Source: Nostoc sp. UHCC 0302 | GTDB taxonomy: Bacteria; Cyanobacteriota; Cyanobacteriia; Cyanobacteriales; Nostocaceae | Assembly (NCBI RefSeq): GCF_038096175.1 | Contig: NZ_CP151101.1 | Span: forward strand, 248,001 to 312,000 | DNA length: 64,000 nucleotides | Direction: 5' to 3' | Shown here: in pieces, positions 44,779 to 54,035 of the stretch | How positions within the stretch are numbered: position 1 is the stretch's first letter | Layout of the letters: each line of letters begins with the position of its first letter | Position numbers and translations under genes: made by a program | Notes under the pieces: generated by a model | What the model was told of the DNA's origin: nothing | Database searches by the model: none | What the model saw: the letters and a program-made list of their open reading frames with translations, nothing else

Positions 44779-45105
44779 TTACAGATATTCTCTTTGGAAT
44801 ATCGGTCGGATTGTGGTTCTGACCCAATGCACAAATTTATTAATCAAGTCCGCTTCAACAATCGTTTTTAAGCTATTGATGGCTGTGAAATTTAAAGTTT
44901 TTACTGTTACTACCTCTTTTTCAATAACTACATAACGTTCTTGACTGTGGATGTTCATCAGCACTACCTTTTCACTATTTAGTTCTGCTGCAACAACGTT
45001 GAACACATCTTCGGCAAATATCTCTAGCCCTAATGGGGTAGAAATTACCCGCACTGTGCTACCCAAAGGGTGATCAAATTCCCAATATGTCCATACTCTT
45101 CCCAT
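44779..45105 (-). CDS. BRO-N/antirepressor-like small protein
   Basis: A 108-aa protein. TVRVISTPLGLEIFAEDVFNVV at the start and NFTAINSLKTIVEADLINKFVHWVRTTIRPIF at the end match the course of the BRO-N domain (a DNA-binding domain of phages and plasmids, with its typical ...FxxWVxxxVxPxI end). It lacks a second domain. It would be a small DNA-binding regulator. It is the first gene of the minus-strand group 42297-45105, so it may regulate that group. The match is by eye. Confidence 0.6.
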   Translation of the reverse strand: MGRVWTYWEFDHPLGSTVRVISTPLGLEIFAEDVFNVVAAELNSEKVVLMNIHSQERYVVIEKEVVTVKTLNFTAINSLKTIVEADLINKFVHWVRTTIRPIFQREYL

Positions 45106-45552
45106 TTTTAGTTTTTCTTTGCGCTCACCCTATCTATGCCATATTTCTCTCCACAGAATAAAGCTATTCAAGTACTGTTTTTTTCAATACCGTAGTTTCT
45201 TGACTTTTAAAAAATACGTTATAAAATCACAAGCTCTGTTTTAGCTCTCAAAACTTTGACCTGATAAGACAATCGTGCGATAAGATAACACTTGCGCTCT
45301 GCGTCATTGCTGCTAAGCTAACCGTCATTCATTTTTCCAAGCTAATTCGCTTATAGTAAAGGCTTCAGCCCTGGTTTTATGCAACTTAAATGCTCATTAG
45401 CTTATGTAACTAAAAAATTGTAAAATTGGATTGTATGTGCGGAACAAATATGTATAATACTTGCAGATTATAGTTAAGCATTTGTTAGAAGTAGATATTG
45501 AGTAAATAGGAAAACTGTTAATTAATTTTTAGAATCAATTGTTGGAGTATTT
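45106..45552. other. Intergenic region between divergent genes
   Basis: A 447-bp gap separating the BRO-N gene from the lipoprotein gene. A good promoter for the plus-strand gene lies at 45431-45458. The rest is AT-rich without repeats or frames that I can support. Confidence 0.5.
45431..45458 (+). promoter_or_regulatory. Promoter of the lipoprotein gene
   Basis: TTGTAT (45431-45436) and a perfect TATAAT (45453-45458) are separated by 16 nt, giving a start near 45465 and an 88-nt leader before the ATG at 45553. Confidence 0.65.
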
Positions 45553-46224
45553 ATGAATAAAATAGGTTGGTTCGCAACCCTTGTTTTGATAGGTTTAGGA
45601 TTAGGGGCTTGCCAGTCTGATGGGGACAAGGTAAGCCAAGCTGATAATAATGTGAAACAGGCTTATGCTGCGAAATTGACTGATGAGCAAAGCCAAAAAG
45701 AAAATGAAGTGCAAGAGCAAATCAGGCAATATGTAGAAGAGACACCAGACTTGTACAGAATAAGCTGGAAAGTATGTGGAGATTATAGAAGTCGTTTGCG
45801 GGATGGAGTAAGATGTAGCGAAACTAAAATTCCTAAAACTAAAGGATATGTTAATCCCGTTTACGTGTGGGCAGCTAATGGAGTGCAGTTTGTTAATAAG
45901 CAACACTTTGTTGATAGCTATTGGGCTACAGGATTGTTTATCAAATCTAAAGGATGCTTAAACTCAGGTAAGCCAACACAAGAGCAGTTTTATAATGTGA
46001 AAGATTTTACAAGAGACAAAACAAGTGCTATTCCTACGGCAGCAAACGTAAAGATTGAAGCTCTATCAAAGCAAGAAAAGCAAACAGTAGTAAAACAAGC
46101 ATTCAAGGACGCAGAGACAGAAAACTACGCTATAACCAACTTTGGTGTGTCAGCAACTACAGGATTAATCCCCACAGGGAAAGATTGTTTGACTTTGGAA
46201 GAATGGAAGAAAACGCAGTCTTAA
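45553..46224 (+). CDS. Lipoprotein of unknown function
   Basis: A 223-aa protein with a lipoprotein signal: MNKIGWFATLVLIGLGLGAC, lipobox LGAC, so Cys20 would be lipidated. The mature part is hydrophilic with three further cysteines (VCGD, VRCSE, KGCLN) and no known domain. It has TGGAG before the ATG, its own promoter, and ends in the remains of a terminator hairpin shared with the convergent gene. No family is recognised. Confidence 0.75.
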   Translation: MNKIGWFATLVLIGLGLGACQSDGDKVSQADNNVKQAYAAKLTDEQSQKENEVQEQIRQYVEETPDLYRISWKVCGDYRSRLRDGVRCSETKIPKTKGYVNPVYVWAANGVQFVNKQHFVDSYWATGLFIKSKGCLNSGKPTQEQFYNVKDFTRDKTSAIPTAANVKIEALSKQEKQTVVKQAFKDAETENYAITNFGVSATTGLIPTGKDCLTLEEWKKTQS

Positions 46225-46233
46225 GTTCAAAAT

Positions 46234-46432
46234 AACTAAGCAATAAATACGTCAGAAGTCAGGAGTCAGAATGTTTGTCAAATAAAGAATTAAAACGATA
46301 GATATTTTGTGGAAATCGTCATTCCAATAGCTGGAAGTTTTGTTTCAAAATGAATTCTGGATTCTGTTAGCGTAGCGGGGCGCAGCCCATTCTGGATTCT
46401 GAATTCTTACATAAATACTTTATTGCTTAGTT
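46234..46432. terminator. Bidirectional terminator hairpin split by element C
   Basis: aactaagcaataaa (46234-46247) and tttattgcttagtt (46419-46432) are perfect 14-bp reverse complements. Removing element C and one target copy brings them together with the 3-nt loop TAC, a perfect hairpin between two convergent genes. The insertion now separates the arms by 171 nt. Confidence 0.75.
46251..46410. mobile_element. Element C: 160-bp MITE-like element in a terminator loop
   Basis: It begins with heptamers (gtcagaa gtcagga gtcagaa) and ends ctgaattcttac like elements A and B. It is flanked by an exact 8-bp duplication ataaatac (46243-46250 and 46411-46418). A GC-rich segment near 46368-46390 (agcgtagcggggcgcagccc) looks like a further small repeat nested inside it. 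No transposase is present. Confidence 0.88.
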
Positions 46433-47038
46433 TTGATAATCAAAACACCCGTTCGTATAATCAACTTCAGGTAATCTTCCAGCCCTATACCCAGTGATCT
46501 GATCTCGATCCGTTTCAAAAACTATACGAAATTTCTTTTTGGGAGTAGTGTAGACTAAGGTGTTATCTTTAGTGACAAGATTTTTACCGTAGATTGCCTT
46601 GACCTCATCAATACTCTGCCCGACTTGAGCGCCATTGGCGGTAGTTAAAGTATAGTTGCGGCTAACTTCAATAGTGGCGATCGCATCTTTGATGACCATG
46701 AACCGGATGCGCTCTAGTCCACTTCCTGCTTGTGGCTCAACGTAATAGCAGCCTCTGTTGATCAGTCCACTGCTGGTTATAGGTAGGAGTTGAAGGCGAG
46801 AGACTTCCTCTGCACGTTGAACAGTCATATTAATTTTGATTTTACCCAGACTGTCAAAATTAACTAATGATTTGCTAGTGACGTTTTGTACTGGGTGAAT
46901 ATATATAAGGTATAAAACAAAGATAATCCACGAGAAAAATAAAGTAATAATTAATTTAGAGATATCTCTAGTATCAGAACTAGTGTATTTAACTGGGTTG
47001 TTTATAAATTCATCAAACTTATTAATAATTGACCGCAT
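46427..47038 (-). CDS. BamE/SmpA-fold-like membrane protein, paralogue of 47053-47592
   Basis: A 203-aa protein with one transmembrane segment (about residues 28-47). SLGKIKINMTVQRAEEVSRL begins a domain resembling the SmpA/BamE or BLIP fold (GkIkiGMT... pattern), which repeats once as GAQVGQSIDEVKAIYG. The C-terminus GYRAGRLPEVDYTNGCFDY is nearly shared with the upstream neighbour. The two genes lie 14 bp apart on one strand and arose by tandem duplication. The role is unknown; probably a periplasmic domain on an inner-membrane anchor. Confidence 0.7.
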   Translation of the reverse strand: MRSIINKFDEFINNPVKYTSSDTRDISKLIITLFFSWIIFVLYLIYIHPVQNVTSKSLVNFDSLGKIKINMTVQRAEEVSRLQLLPITSSGLINRGCYYVEPQAGSGLERIRFMVIKDAIATIEVSRNYTLTTANGAQVGQSIDEVKAIYGKNLVTKDNTLVYTTPKKKFRIVFETDRDQITGYRAGRLPEVDYTNGCFDYQN

Positions 47039-47052
47039 ATTTATACCTAGTT

Positions 47053-47592
47053 TTATGAATAATTAGCACAACCAAAAGGGTAATTAACTTCTGGTAGTCT
47101 CCCTGCTTTATAGCGAGTAATGTATTCATACTCACCGCTTTCAAAAATTATGCGATAGTTTTTAGCTTTAGGAGGAATGTAGATGAAGTAGCGTTGCTTG
47201 CTATTTTTGTTACCAATGAGTTGGAAGTTCTTAATCCCATAAGAAGCGAGATTGTATTGTGAATCTCCTACTTTGATACCTTTAGTAGTTTTCACATTTG
47301 AGCTATTTATTTCAAAACTAACAATTTTCCCGTCTACAACCATAAATCTAACACGTTGAAATTGAAAGCCAGATTTGGGTTGCACGTAAAAACAGCCGTC
47401 TTGCTGATTAGGCTTGCCGTTAAGTTGCACTATTCCTACGTGTGCGGCTTTTTGAGCTTGAGCAAGTGTCATACCGATTTTGATTTTGCCGAAGCTGTTG
47501 TAATCTACACTATCAGTCGAGACACCTGATGGTATGAGTAGGGCAAAAATCAAGACCACAATCAGAAAATAACTGATAATCCACTTGAGCAT
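47053..47592 (-). CDS. BamE/SmpA-fold-like exported protein
   Basis: A 179-aa protein with an N-terminal hydrophobic segment (signal or anchor, about 4-22). SFGKIKIGMTLAQAQKAA, CFYVQPKSGFQFQRVRFMVVDGKI and YKAGRLPEVNYPFGCANY match the neighbouring protein segment by segment. The GKIKIGMTLAQA start is typical of the SmpA/BamE-like fold. The two cysteines common to both copies may form a disulphide. It is first in the two-gene unit. Confidence 0.7.
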   Translation of the reverse strand: MLKWIISYFLIVVLIFALLIPSGVSTDSVDYNSFGKIKIGMTLAQAQKAAHVGIVQLNGKPNQQDGCFYVQPKSGFQFQRVRFMVVDGKIVSFEINSSNVKTTKGIKVGDSQYNLASYGIKNFQLIGNKNSKQRYFIYIPPKAKNYRIIFESGEYEYITRYKAGRLPEVNYPFGCANYS

Positions 47593-48046
47593 TTGAGAAA
47601 ATTTTTCTGATGATTGTCGAGTAGTTTTATTATTAAGTTGCTCGCTTGATTTTACAATATTACTCTAGGCGCAGGGATGTGCGTTCGCACTCTTGCATAA
47701 TATGTGCCAGAAGCAGCAATAAAAATGGTACTGCTGTTAATCAAGATTTTAACTCCCCGTACTTAGGACTCCACCAACCTTTCACTGTATTGAAATAAAC
47801 GACATCTTTGTGTTTCTTGTCCTGGCGAGATGAAGAATCAGAACACCGCAGCATGGTTTTACTCTCTCCATCTTTGGTATAGCTGTACTCCTCTAAAGGC
47901 TTCTTACACACTGGGCAAGGAGTAAATTACACAATAAATTACCAGATTGAGTAATTTACGTAAGTCTCCTGCTGTGCTGCTGATGCCACAGCATTATTCG
48001 TCCCATTGTAAAAAGCGCGGAACCCTTTTATTAATCAACCCAGATA
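47593..48046. other. Intergenic region holding a decayed gene fragment
   Basis: A 454-bp gap. About 185 bp of it (47741-47926, minus strand) is an open frame without a start that encodes a zinc-ribbon-like piece. The rest shows no gene. The gap separates the BamE-like pair from a small coiled-coil gene. Confidence 0.5.
47741..47926 (-). pseudogene. Start-less zinc-ribbon fragment
   Basis: A frame open from just after a stop (TAA at 47927-47929) to TGA at 47741 encodes about 61 residues: TPCPVCKKPLEEYSYTKDG, LRCSDSS, then VKGWWSPKYGEL. A CPxC pair and a lone downstream Cys near a Trp-rich end recall the zinc-ribbon tail of a larger DNA- or RNA-processing protein. No ATG, GTG or TTG start fits its N-terminus, so I read it as the 3' remnant of a lost gene. 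Confidence 0.5.
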
Positions 48047-48256
48047 TTAAACGTCTAACAAAGTCATCAGTGACTGTAATTCCGAGTCTTGCTTATTACC
48101 TAACTCCTGTTTCAGGTTAAATAGTTGATTTTCTAATATCTCAACAGCATAGAACATATTAGACTCTTGGGCGATCTTCAACTGAATTTCTCTAACTCTA
48201 ATTTTCCTGAGTAATTCGTTGACAGCATCAATGGAATCAGTGTCTGAATCTATCAT
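48047..48256 (-). CDS. Small coiled-coil protein
   Basis: A 69-aa acidic, almost entirely helical protein with heptad-like Leu/Ile spacing (ELLRKIRVREIQLKIAQ, ILENQLFNLKQELG), probably a dimeric coiled coil. No domain is recognised. It is divergent from the winged-helix gene at 48370. Confidence 0.5.
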   Translation of the reverse strand: MIDSDTDSIDAVNELLRKIRVREIQLKIAQESNMFYAVEILENQLFNLKQELGNKQDSELQSLMTLLDV

Positions 48257-48369
48257 TGCTTCGCAAGATGTAGAAACAAATGGTGTCTTACAATATTTGT
48301 ACGTTAATCATTCCATATTTCATCATATAAACTAAACGAATCGAACCTACTACTGTAACTTGAAGTTTT

Positions 48370-49509
48370 ATGAATACTCCCTTACCACTAGAACCTCCTC
48401 AAAGTGCCATGATTGCACTTATAACGTTACGGGACTACTATGCCCCTCTTGTATCCGAGTATGAAAAGTTATATACCCAAGCTAAAACTAATCTCACCCA
48501 TGTAGAAGCTTTGTTATCTAACTGGGCAAATACCGACGACGTTAAACAAGAGTCACCTAACCCAGAAAAACAAGATAAATCTTCCTTATCTGCTCTCAAT
48601 GAATCTGTTAACGGCGATTTGGCAGATACTCCCGACTATGCCCTCTCTGATCACGATTCCCCCTCTGCTTCTACAGAGTTAGATGAATTTCTCTCGCCGC
48701 CACAATTCCCACTTATTGAAACCCGATTAGATGATGCCCAAAATACTGCTCAAAGAGTTTACCAAAGTGAACTGCCCTTATTCCCACTTATTGAAACCCA
48801 ATTAGATAATACCTTTAATGCTATTACTTCTACAGATGACTCAACTAAGCCACCTATATTCCCACTCATTGAAACAGCAACGAATGGCGAACAGCAATCG
48901 CTCTACGGTGTAGAAATTCCCATGCTGCCCCAATATCAATCGCTGTCGCGCCCAGAAGCAATTGAGCAGGTATTGGCAGAACACATTGGCACAATTGTTC
49001 ACATCGATTTTATTGTCAAAACGCTCTATGGAGAGTTAGAGCCAGATGTATTAAAGGTGGTCAAAGGCAGAGTTCAATCTTCACTTACTCATGGCAAGGA
49101 AAGCAACAAATCGTTCAGTGTCCCTGGAGAGCCGGGCTGTTATACTCTCTCTTTAACTTTGCTCGACAAAACTGACACTAAAAACTCATCTACTAGAGTC
49201 AAAGGCAAAAATAAAAAACAAGCTCTGCCGCCGCAGACCAAGGAAATACCAATGCTTGAAGAATGGAAAGGTCAGTTTTTAATTGATGCACTGACCGCTT
49301 TTTTAGAACAGAATTCGGGTAAGGTTTTTGGTGTTGCAGAAATCATCAACGGAATCTATGGCGAACTGACTGCAACTGAAATTAGAGAAGTGAAAAACAA
49401 GGTATTGAATGAGTTATCACGGGGTCATCGCACAGGGCGATTCACTAGAGTGCCTGACCAACTTGGAGTCTACACTTGGGACTTAAGCTTAATTAATAAT
49501 AACGCTTAA
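48370..49509 (+). CDS. Protein with two winged-helix (HARE-HTH-like) domains
   Basis: A 379-aa protein. After a helical N-terminus and an acidic linker, the motif FPLIET occurs three times, at about residues 117, 139 and 164, each in a similar Asp/Asn-rich setting. Two related domains follow: residues about 195-260 (IEQVLAEHIGTIVHIDFIVKTLYGEL...GCYTLSL) and about 305-372 (LTAFLEQNSGKVFGVAEIINGIYGEL...GVYTWDLSL). Each reads as helix-helix-wing, like HARE-HTH domains that bind nucleic acid. It precedes two RecD2-like helicase genes and may work with them. Confidence 0.75.
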   Translation: MNTPLPLEPPQSAMIALITLRDYYAPLVSEYEKLYTQAKTNLTHVEALLSNWANTDDVKQESPNPEKQDKSSLSALNESVNGDLADTPDYALSDHDSPSASTELDEFLSPPQFPLIETRLDDAQNTAQRVYQSELPLFPLIETQLDNTFNAITSTDDSTKPPIFPLIETATNGEQQSLYGVEIPMLPQYQSLSRPEAIEQVLAEHIGTIVHIDFIVKTLYGELEPDVLKVVKGRVQSSLTHGKESNKSFSVPGEPGCYTLSLTLLDKTDTKNSSTRVKGKNKKQALPPQTKEIPMLEEWKGQFLIDALTAFLEQNSGKVFGVAEIINGIYGELTATEIREVKNKVLNELSRGHRTGRFTRVPDQLGVYTWDLSLINNNA

Positions 49510-49570
49510 GAATTATTAGCTAAAGCGCTATCCTTAAAAAAGGACAGAATATTTTACCTCCGATTAACTC

Positions 49571-51905
49571 ATGATTGCGCCAACTCAAGTTGATAAATTA
49601 AGCGCGCTAACTTTGTCTGAAATTCAGCAGTTTTTAGAGAGTGGACTGTTTCGTGGTATTGGCAAGAAAACTGCCCAAACTCTTGTCAACCACTTTGGCA
49701 GTGAAACTTTGTCGATTTTAGATTATAATCCCGAACAACTTGAGCAGATTCCGGGACTCAGCTCCTATCGGATTGATGGCATTACCAAAGCTTGGTCATC
49801 AAGCAAAAATAATCCTAACTTGGGAGTGATTGCCCAACTTTTAGCACTTAAGACCCCCCTGTCCTTAACCTTAAAAATTTGTGACTATTACGGACATCAA
49901 ACTCTCCATGTACTCCAAAACAACCCTTATAGGTTAGCTGATGATATTGATGGCATCGGTTTTAAAACTGCTGATGAGTTAGCGATATCTCTAGGGTTCT
50001 CACTCTCGTGTGAGACTCGATATGCTTCATCTCTAGTTTATGTATTGAAATCAGCTTTACGTGAAGGTAATTGTTTTCTCCCGTTTGAGCAATTGCTTTT
50101 TGCAGCCGCATCTGTTCTCAAGCGTCCTAACTATACACCGGATCATCAACTTTTAAATACTATTCTTACTCAGCTAATAGATAAGGGAACTTTGATTTCT
50201 GGTGACGGGAAACAGAGTGTTTATATAAAAGCAGCCTACCGCGCTGAGCTTTCTGTTGCCTTAAAAATTCAATCTTTCCAGAGGCAACCAACTCGCTCTA
50301 CAGAACATTTTGAACACTGGTTAGCTGAATTTCAGAAGAGCGAATATCGTCAACTCTCACGCTTGAGTGATGAACAAATCAGTGCCTTAATGATGGCGAT
50401 AAAACATCCAATTAGTATCATTACTGGTGGCCCTGGTCGCGGCAAAACCCATGTTCTGAAAACCTTGCTCGAATGGCTCATACAACAGGGGGCAATAATT
50501 GCTCAAGCAGCTCCGACAGGAAAAGCTGCTAACCGAATGAAAGATGCTACAGGCATTGAAGCAAGTACCATTCATCGTTTACTTCAATGGCAGGGAGTTG
50601 GGCAAGCTTTTCTTTATAACGAAGAGAAAAAGCTCCCTCTCGACTGGCTGATTGTTGACGAGTTTTCGATGGTTGACATCTTCCTGTTTAATTCTCTACT
50701 CAAAGCTTTACCATCGACAACAAAAATTTTATTGGTCGGAGACTCTGACCAATTACCAAGTGTTGGAGCGGGAATGGTACTGCGAGACTTGCTTCATTCT
50801 GACTTAGTGCCAACTACAAGACTCCAAACCATTTATCGTCAAAAACATGAAAGCCCGATTATCTATGCGGCTAATGACGTAAATTTTGGTACAGTCCCAA
50901 CACTGCACGAATTTCACGAAGCAGCTTCGTGGATGGATGTAGGTGATTGCGCCATGTTAGAGATGGATAATCCGCAAGCTACGGCGTTAGCCATTAGGGA
51001 GTTAGCCCTAGCCATGAGCAAAGAGAATGTTGATTTGAATCAACAACTGATGGTCTTAGCGCCCCAAAAGGACGGGCCTGCCGGGGTTCACAATCTCAAC
51101 AAGCTTCTTGCCCCGATCTTTAATCCTAAAAAGGATAATAAACAACTTGTTGTTTCTGGCTCAGCCACCTATCGTGTAGGCGATGTCTGCGACAAGCCGC
51201 TAAGAGCGTCTACGCGTTATACAACTCAAAAATCGTTACGAAACTATGCCCCCTGTGATGAACGGAGAGATGGGTCGAGTTATTGCTGTAGACGAAGATA
51301 AGCAAATGCTTACGATTGACTGGGAGGGCGGCGCGACCGTTGATTATTATAAAGGGGACTTTGAGCAAATTATGCATTCCTTTTGTATCACTTGCCACAA
51401 GAGCCAGGGCAGTGAGTTTCAGTATGTGATTTTCCCGTTAATTATGTCCAATTCCCGGATGTTAACCCGTCAACTGCTTTACACCACCATGACTCGTGCA
51501 ATGGGTACATTTATCGCCGTTGGACAACACCTTGCATTAAATATTGCTGTCGCCACAGATAAACCCTCTTCACGCTTTACCGGGCTAACCAATCTGCTCA
51601 TCTCACCTATTGATGAAATTACTAATATTTGGCACAGCTTGGGCAGTGCCAAGAAGACCACAAGGCAAGCAAGCAGTACTGTCACTGTCGCATCACGACT
51701 GCAACAACGCTCATGCACTGCTACACAAGGACAAATGACAGCCATCGGCAGTCTTGCACAAAATATGTATGAGTCCAAATATGGTTATCGTCCTTCAAAG
51801 CAACCCGAACTCGTCGGCAAGTTTCGCTTTAACACTTATCATTATGAAGCTTCAGAAGTTGAATTAATTGATTCGGCTATTGATGCAGTTCTGGGTAACC
51901 AATAA
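49571..51905 (+). pseudogene. RecD2-like helicase gene frameshifted by a 28-nt insertion
   Basis: The first part (49571-51184) encodes helix-hairpin-helix repeats (LFRGIGKKTAQTLVNHFG), Walker A GGPGRGKTH, Walker B LIVDEFSMVD and LLVGDSDQLPSVGAG. The second part (51213-51905) carries RVIQLKNRYE...NGEMG and the final motifs CHKSQGSEF and YTTMTRA. A 28-nt insertion at 51185-51212 shifts the frame, so translation ends at 51301. Removing it restores one protein of about 768 aa. The usual N-terminal OB domain of RecD2 is absent. RecD2 is a 5'-3' DNA helicase; this copy is presumably inactive. Confidence 0.85.
51185..51212. repeat. 28-nt insertion, small dispersed repeat type
   Basis: The 28 bases between ggcgat and cgcgttat have no counterpart in the downstream RecD2 copy (EGDRIIQL there; VGD then frameshift here). 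Excising them gives VGDRVIQL and recreates the octamer gcgatcgc (HIP1) at the junction. The size and the sequence style (agcgtctacgc) fit the 21-28-nt small dispersed repeats of Nostoc. Confidence 0.8.
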
Positions 51906-51956
51906 ATCTTTTTAGTATTTATGTACTAGCAGATTAATTTTCGCAGTACTATAATC

Positions 51957-54035
51957 ATGTGCGGCGTTCTTGGCTCGGCAATGTCCACTTTTGGCAATCT
52001 TTCTGCTCAACAAATAAATGCAACTCCAGTTCATGAAACTATTACCGGAGTTGTAGAACGCCTGACTTTCTATTCTGATGAATCCGGTTATACCGTCGCA
52101 CGACTGACGCGTCCTCGTGTCAGCGATTTAACCACCATTGTTGGCAACTTTGCTAATATCCAGCCAGGGCAGACGCTACAATTAACTGGTTTCTGGCGCG
52201 ACCATCCCCAATTTGGGCCGCAATTCCAAGTCGTCAACTACCGAGAAACTAAACCCGCCACGCTCACCGGAATTGAGAAATACCTGGGCAGCGGTCTGAT
52301 CAAAGGTGTAGGGCCTGTTACTGCTAGGCGCATTGTTGAACACTTTGGTTTAGCAACTCTTGACATCATCGAAAACCAGATTGAGCGCTTGATTGAAGTT
52401 CAGGGCATTGCCAAAAAGCGAATCAAGCTAATCAAGAACGCCTGGGAGACACAGAAAGCCATCAAAGAAGTGATGGTGTTTCTTCAAAGTCATGGCGTTT
52501 CCACAACATACGCGGTGAAGATTTACAAGCAGTATAAAGATGAAGCGATAGCGAAAGTCACCACCAACCCCTACCAGTTAGCCGAAGATATCTACGGCAT
52601 CGGGTTTCTGACAGCTGATAAGATTGCTCGGAATTTAGGAGTCCCATCTGATAGTGAATTTCGTTACCGTGCGGGACTAATTCATGTTCTCGGTGAAGCT
52701 GCTGCCGATGGACATTGCTATTTACCCCAACCAGAACTAGTTGAGAATGTTATTAAACTGCTGACTACAGAATCGCACGAACCGAATGAAAGCGCCATCG
52801 TCAACATCATTAAAGATATGGCACTCAAGGACGACCTAATTCGTGAAAAAAGCGAAGACCAAACGCTGCTATGTTACAAACCGACTTACTTTCATACTGA
52901 ACAGAACCTTGCTCAATTAATACAACAGCGATTAAACCAACCAGTCGCGCAAGATATGCCTCGTGTCCGGGATTGGATTGACCGCTTCACCAAGAGTCGC
53001 AAAATCCAGCTTTCACCACAGCAGCGGTTGGCGGTAGAAATGGCTGCTTATTCCAAAATCCTGATTTTAACTGGTGGCCCTGGTTGCGGGAAAACTTTCA
53101 CTACCCACACCATAGTCTCTCTGTGGAAAGCAATGGGTAAATCTATCGCCCTAGCTGCTCCCACTGGACGGGCTGCTCAACGCCTTGGTGAAATGACCGG
53201 ACTCGAAGCCAAAACCATACACCGCTTGTTGGAGTTTGACCCCAAGACAATGGGCTTTAAGTGCGACAGCGAAAATCCTTTACCCCACAGTGCAATTATT
53301 GCTGATGAAGCCAGTATGCTTGACTTGTTTCTAGCTTACTCTTTAGTTAAAGCGATTGCAGATGGTTCGCAACTACTGTTAGTCGGAGATATCGACCAGT
53401 TACCTTCAGTTGGCCCCGGTCAAATACTCGCTGACCTCATCAATTCTGGTCGCGTACCTGTAGTGCGCTTAACCCAAGTTTTTCGTCAAGCCCAACAGAG
53501 TGCAATTATTACCGCTGCTCACCAAATTAATCAAGGACTGTACCCTACTATTGAGCCGATTTCTAATAATCCCGTGTCTGACTGCTTGTGGCATGGAGGC
53601 GGATTTGCGCCTGAACATGGTGTACAAGCAATCTGCGAACTCATTACAGACTTTATTCCTCGCTTAGGCTTTAATCCGGCTACTGATGTGCAAGTCCTTT
53701 GCCCCATGTTGCGGGGACTTATCGGTACTCGCAACCTCAACACCGTTTTGCAGCAGTTGATTAACCCACCCAGCCCTGACAAAGTAGAGATTACCAGGGG
53801 TGGGAATCTGTTGCGCGAAGGCGACCGCATTATTCAACTGACCAATGACTACAACCGCGAAGTCTTCAACGGCGACTTGGGGATTATCCAAAGCATTGAT
53901 ACTGTTGAGCAGGAAGTAATAGTGCAGTATGGTGAGCGTCCTGTCGTTTACGATTATGCAGACTTGAATGAAATTGCCTTGGCGTTCGCTGTCTCAATAC
54001 ATAAGGTGATTTTTGAAAAAGAAATTACCAGCTAA
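51957..54035 (+). CDS. recD2: RecD2-like DNA helicase, C-terminus truncated by an insertion sequence
   Basis: A 692-aa protein; a second ATG at 51981 is also possible. An OB-type N-terminus (ITGVVERLTFYSDESGYTVARL) is followed by helix-hairpin-helix repeats (GSGLIKGVGPVTARRIVEHFG). The helicase has Walker A GGPGCGKTFTTH, Walker B IIADEASMLD, GDIDQLPSVGPGQ, and EGDRIIQL...NGDLG. At AFAVSIHK the frame enters an ISAzo13-type element and ends VIFEKEITS. The family continues SQGSEF... to the YTAxTRA motif, so motif VI and about 60-100 residues are lost. Activity is doubtful. Confidence 0.85.
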   Translation: MCGVLGSAMSTFGNLSAQQINATPVHETITGVVERLTFYSDESGYTVARLTRPRVSDLTTIVGNFANIQPGQTLQLTGFWRDHPQFGPQFQVVNYRETKPATLTGIEKYLGSGLIKGVGPVTARRIVEHFGLATLDIIENQIERLIEVQGIAKKRIKLIKNAWETQKAIKEVMVFLQSHGVSTTYAVKIYKQYKDEAIAKVTTNPYQLAEDIYGIGFLTADKIARNLGVPSDSEFRYRAGLIHVLGEAAADGHCYLPQPELVENVIKLLTTESHEPNESAIVNIIKDMALKDDLIREKSEDQTLLCYKPTYFHTEQNLAQLIQQRLNQPVAQDMPRVRDWIDRFTKSRKIQLSPQQRLAVEMAAYSKILILTGGPGCGKTFTTHTIVSLWKAMGKSIALAAPTGRAAQRLGEMTGLEAKTIHRLLEFDPKTMGFKCDSENPLPHSAIIADEASMLDLFLAYSLVKAIADGSQLLLVGDIDQLPSVGPGQILADLINSGRVPVVRLTQVFRQAQQSAIITAAHQINQGLYPTIEPISNNPVSDCLWHGGGFAPEHGVQAICELITDFIPRLGFNPATDVQVLCPMLRGLIGTRNLNTVLQQLINPPSPDKVEITRGGNLLREGDRIIQLTNDYNREVFNGDLGIIQSIDTVEQEVIVQYGERPVVYDYADLNEIALAFAVSIHKVIFEKEITS

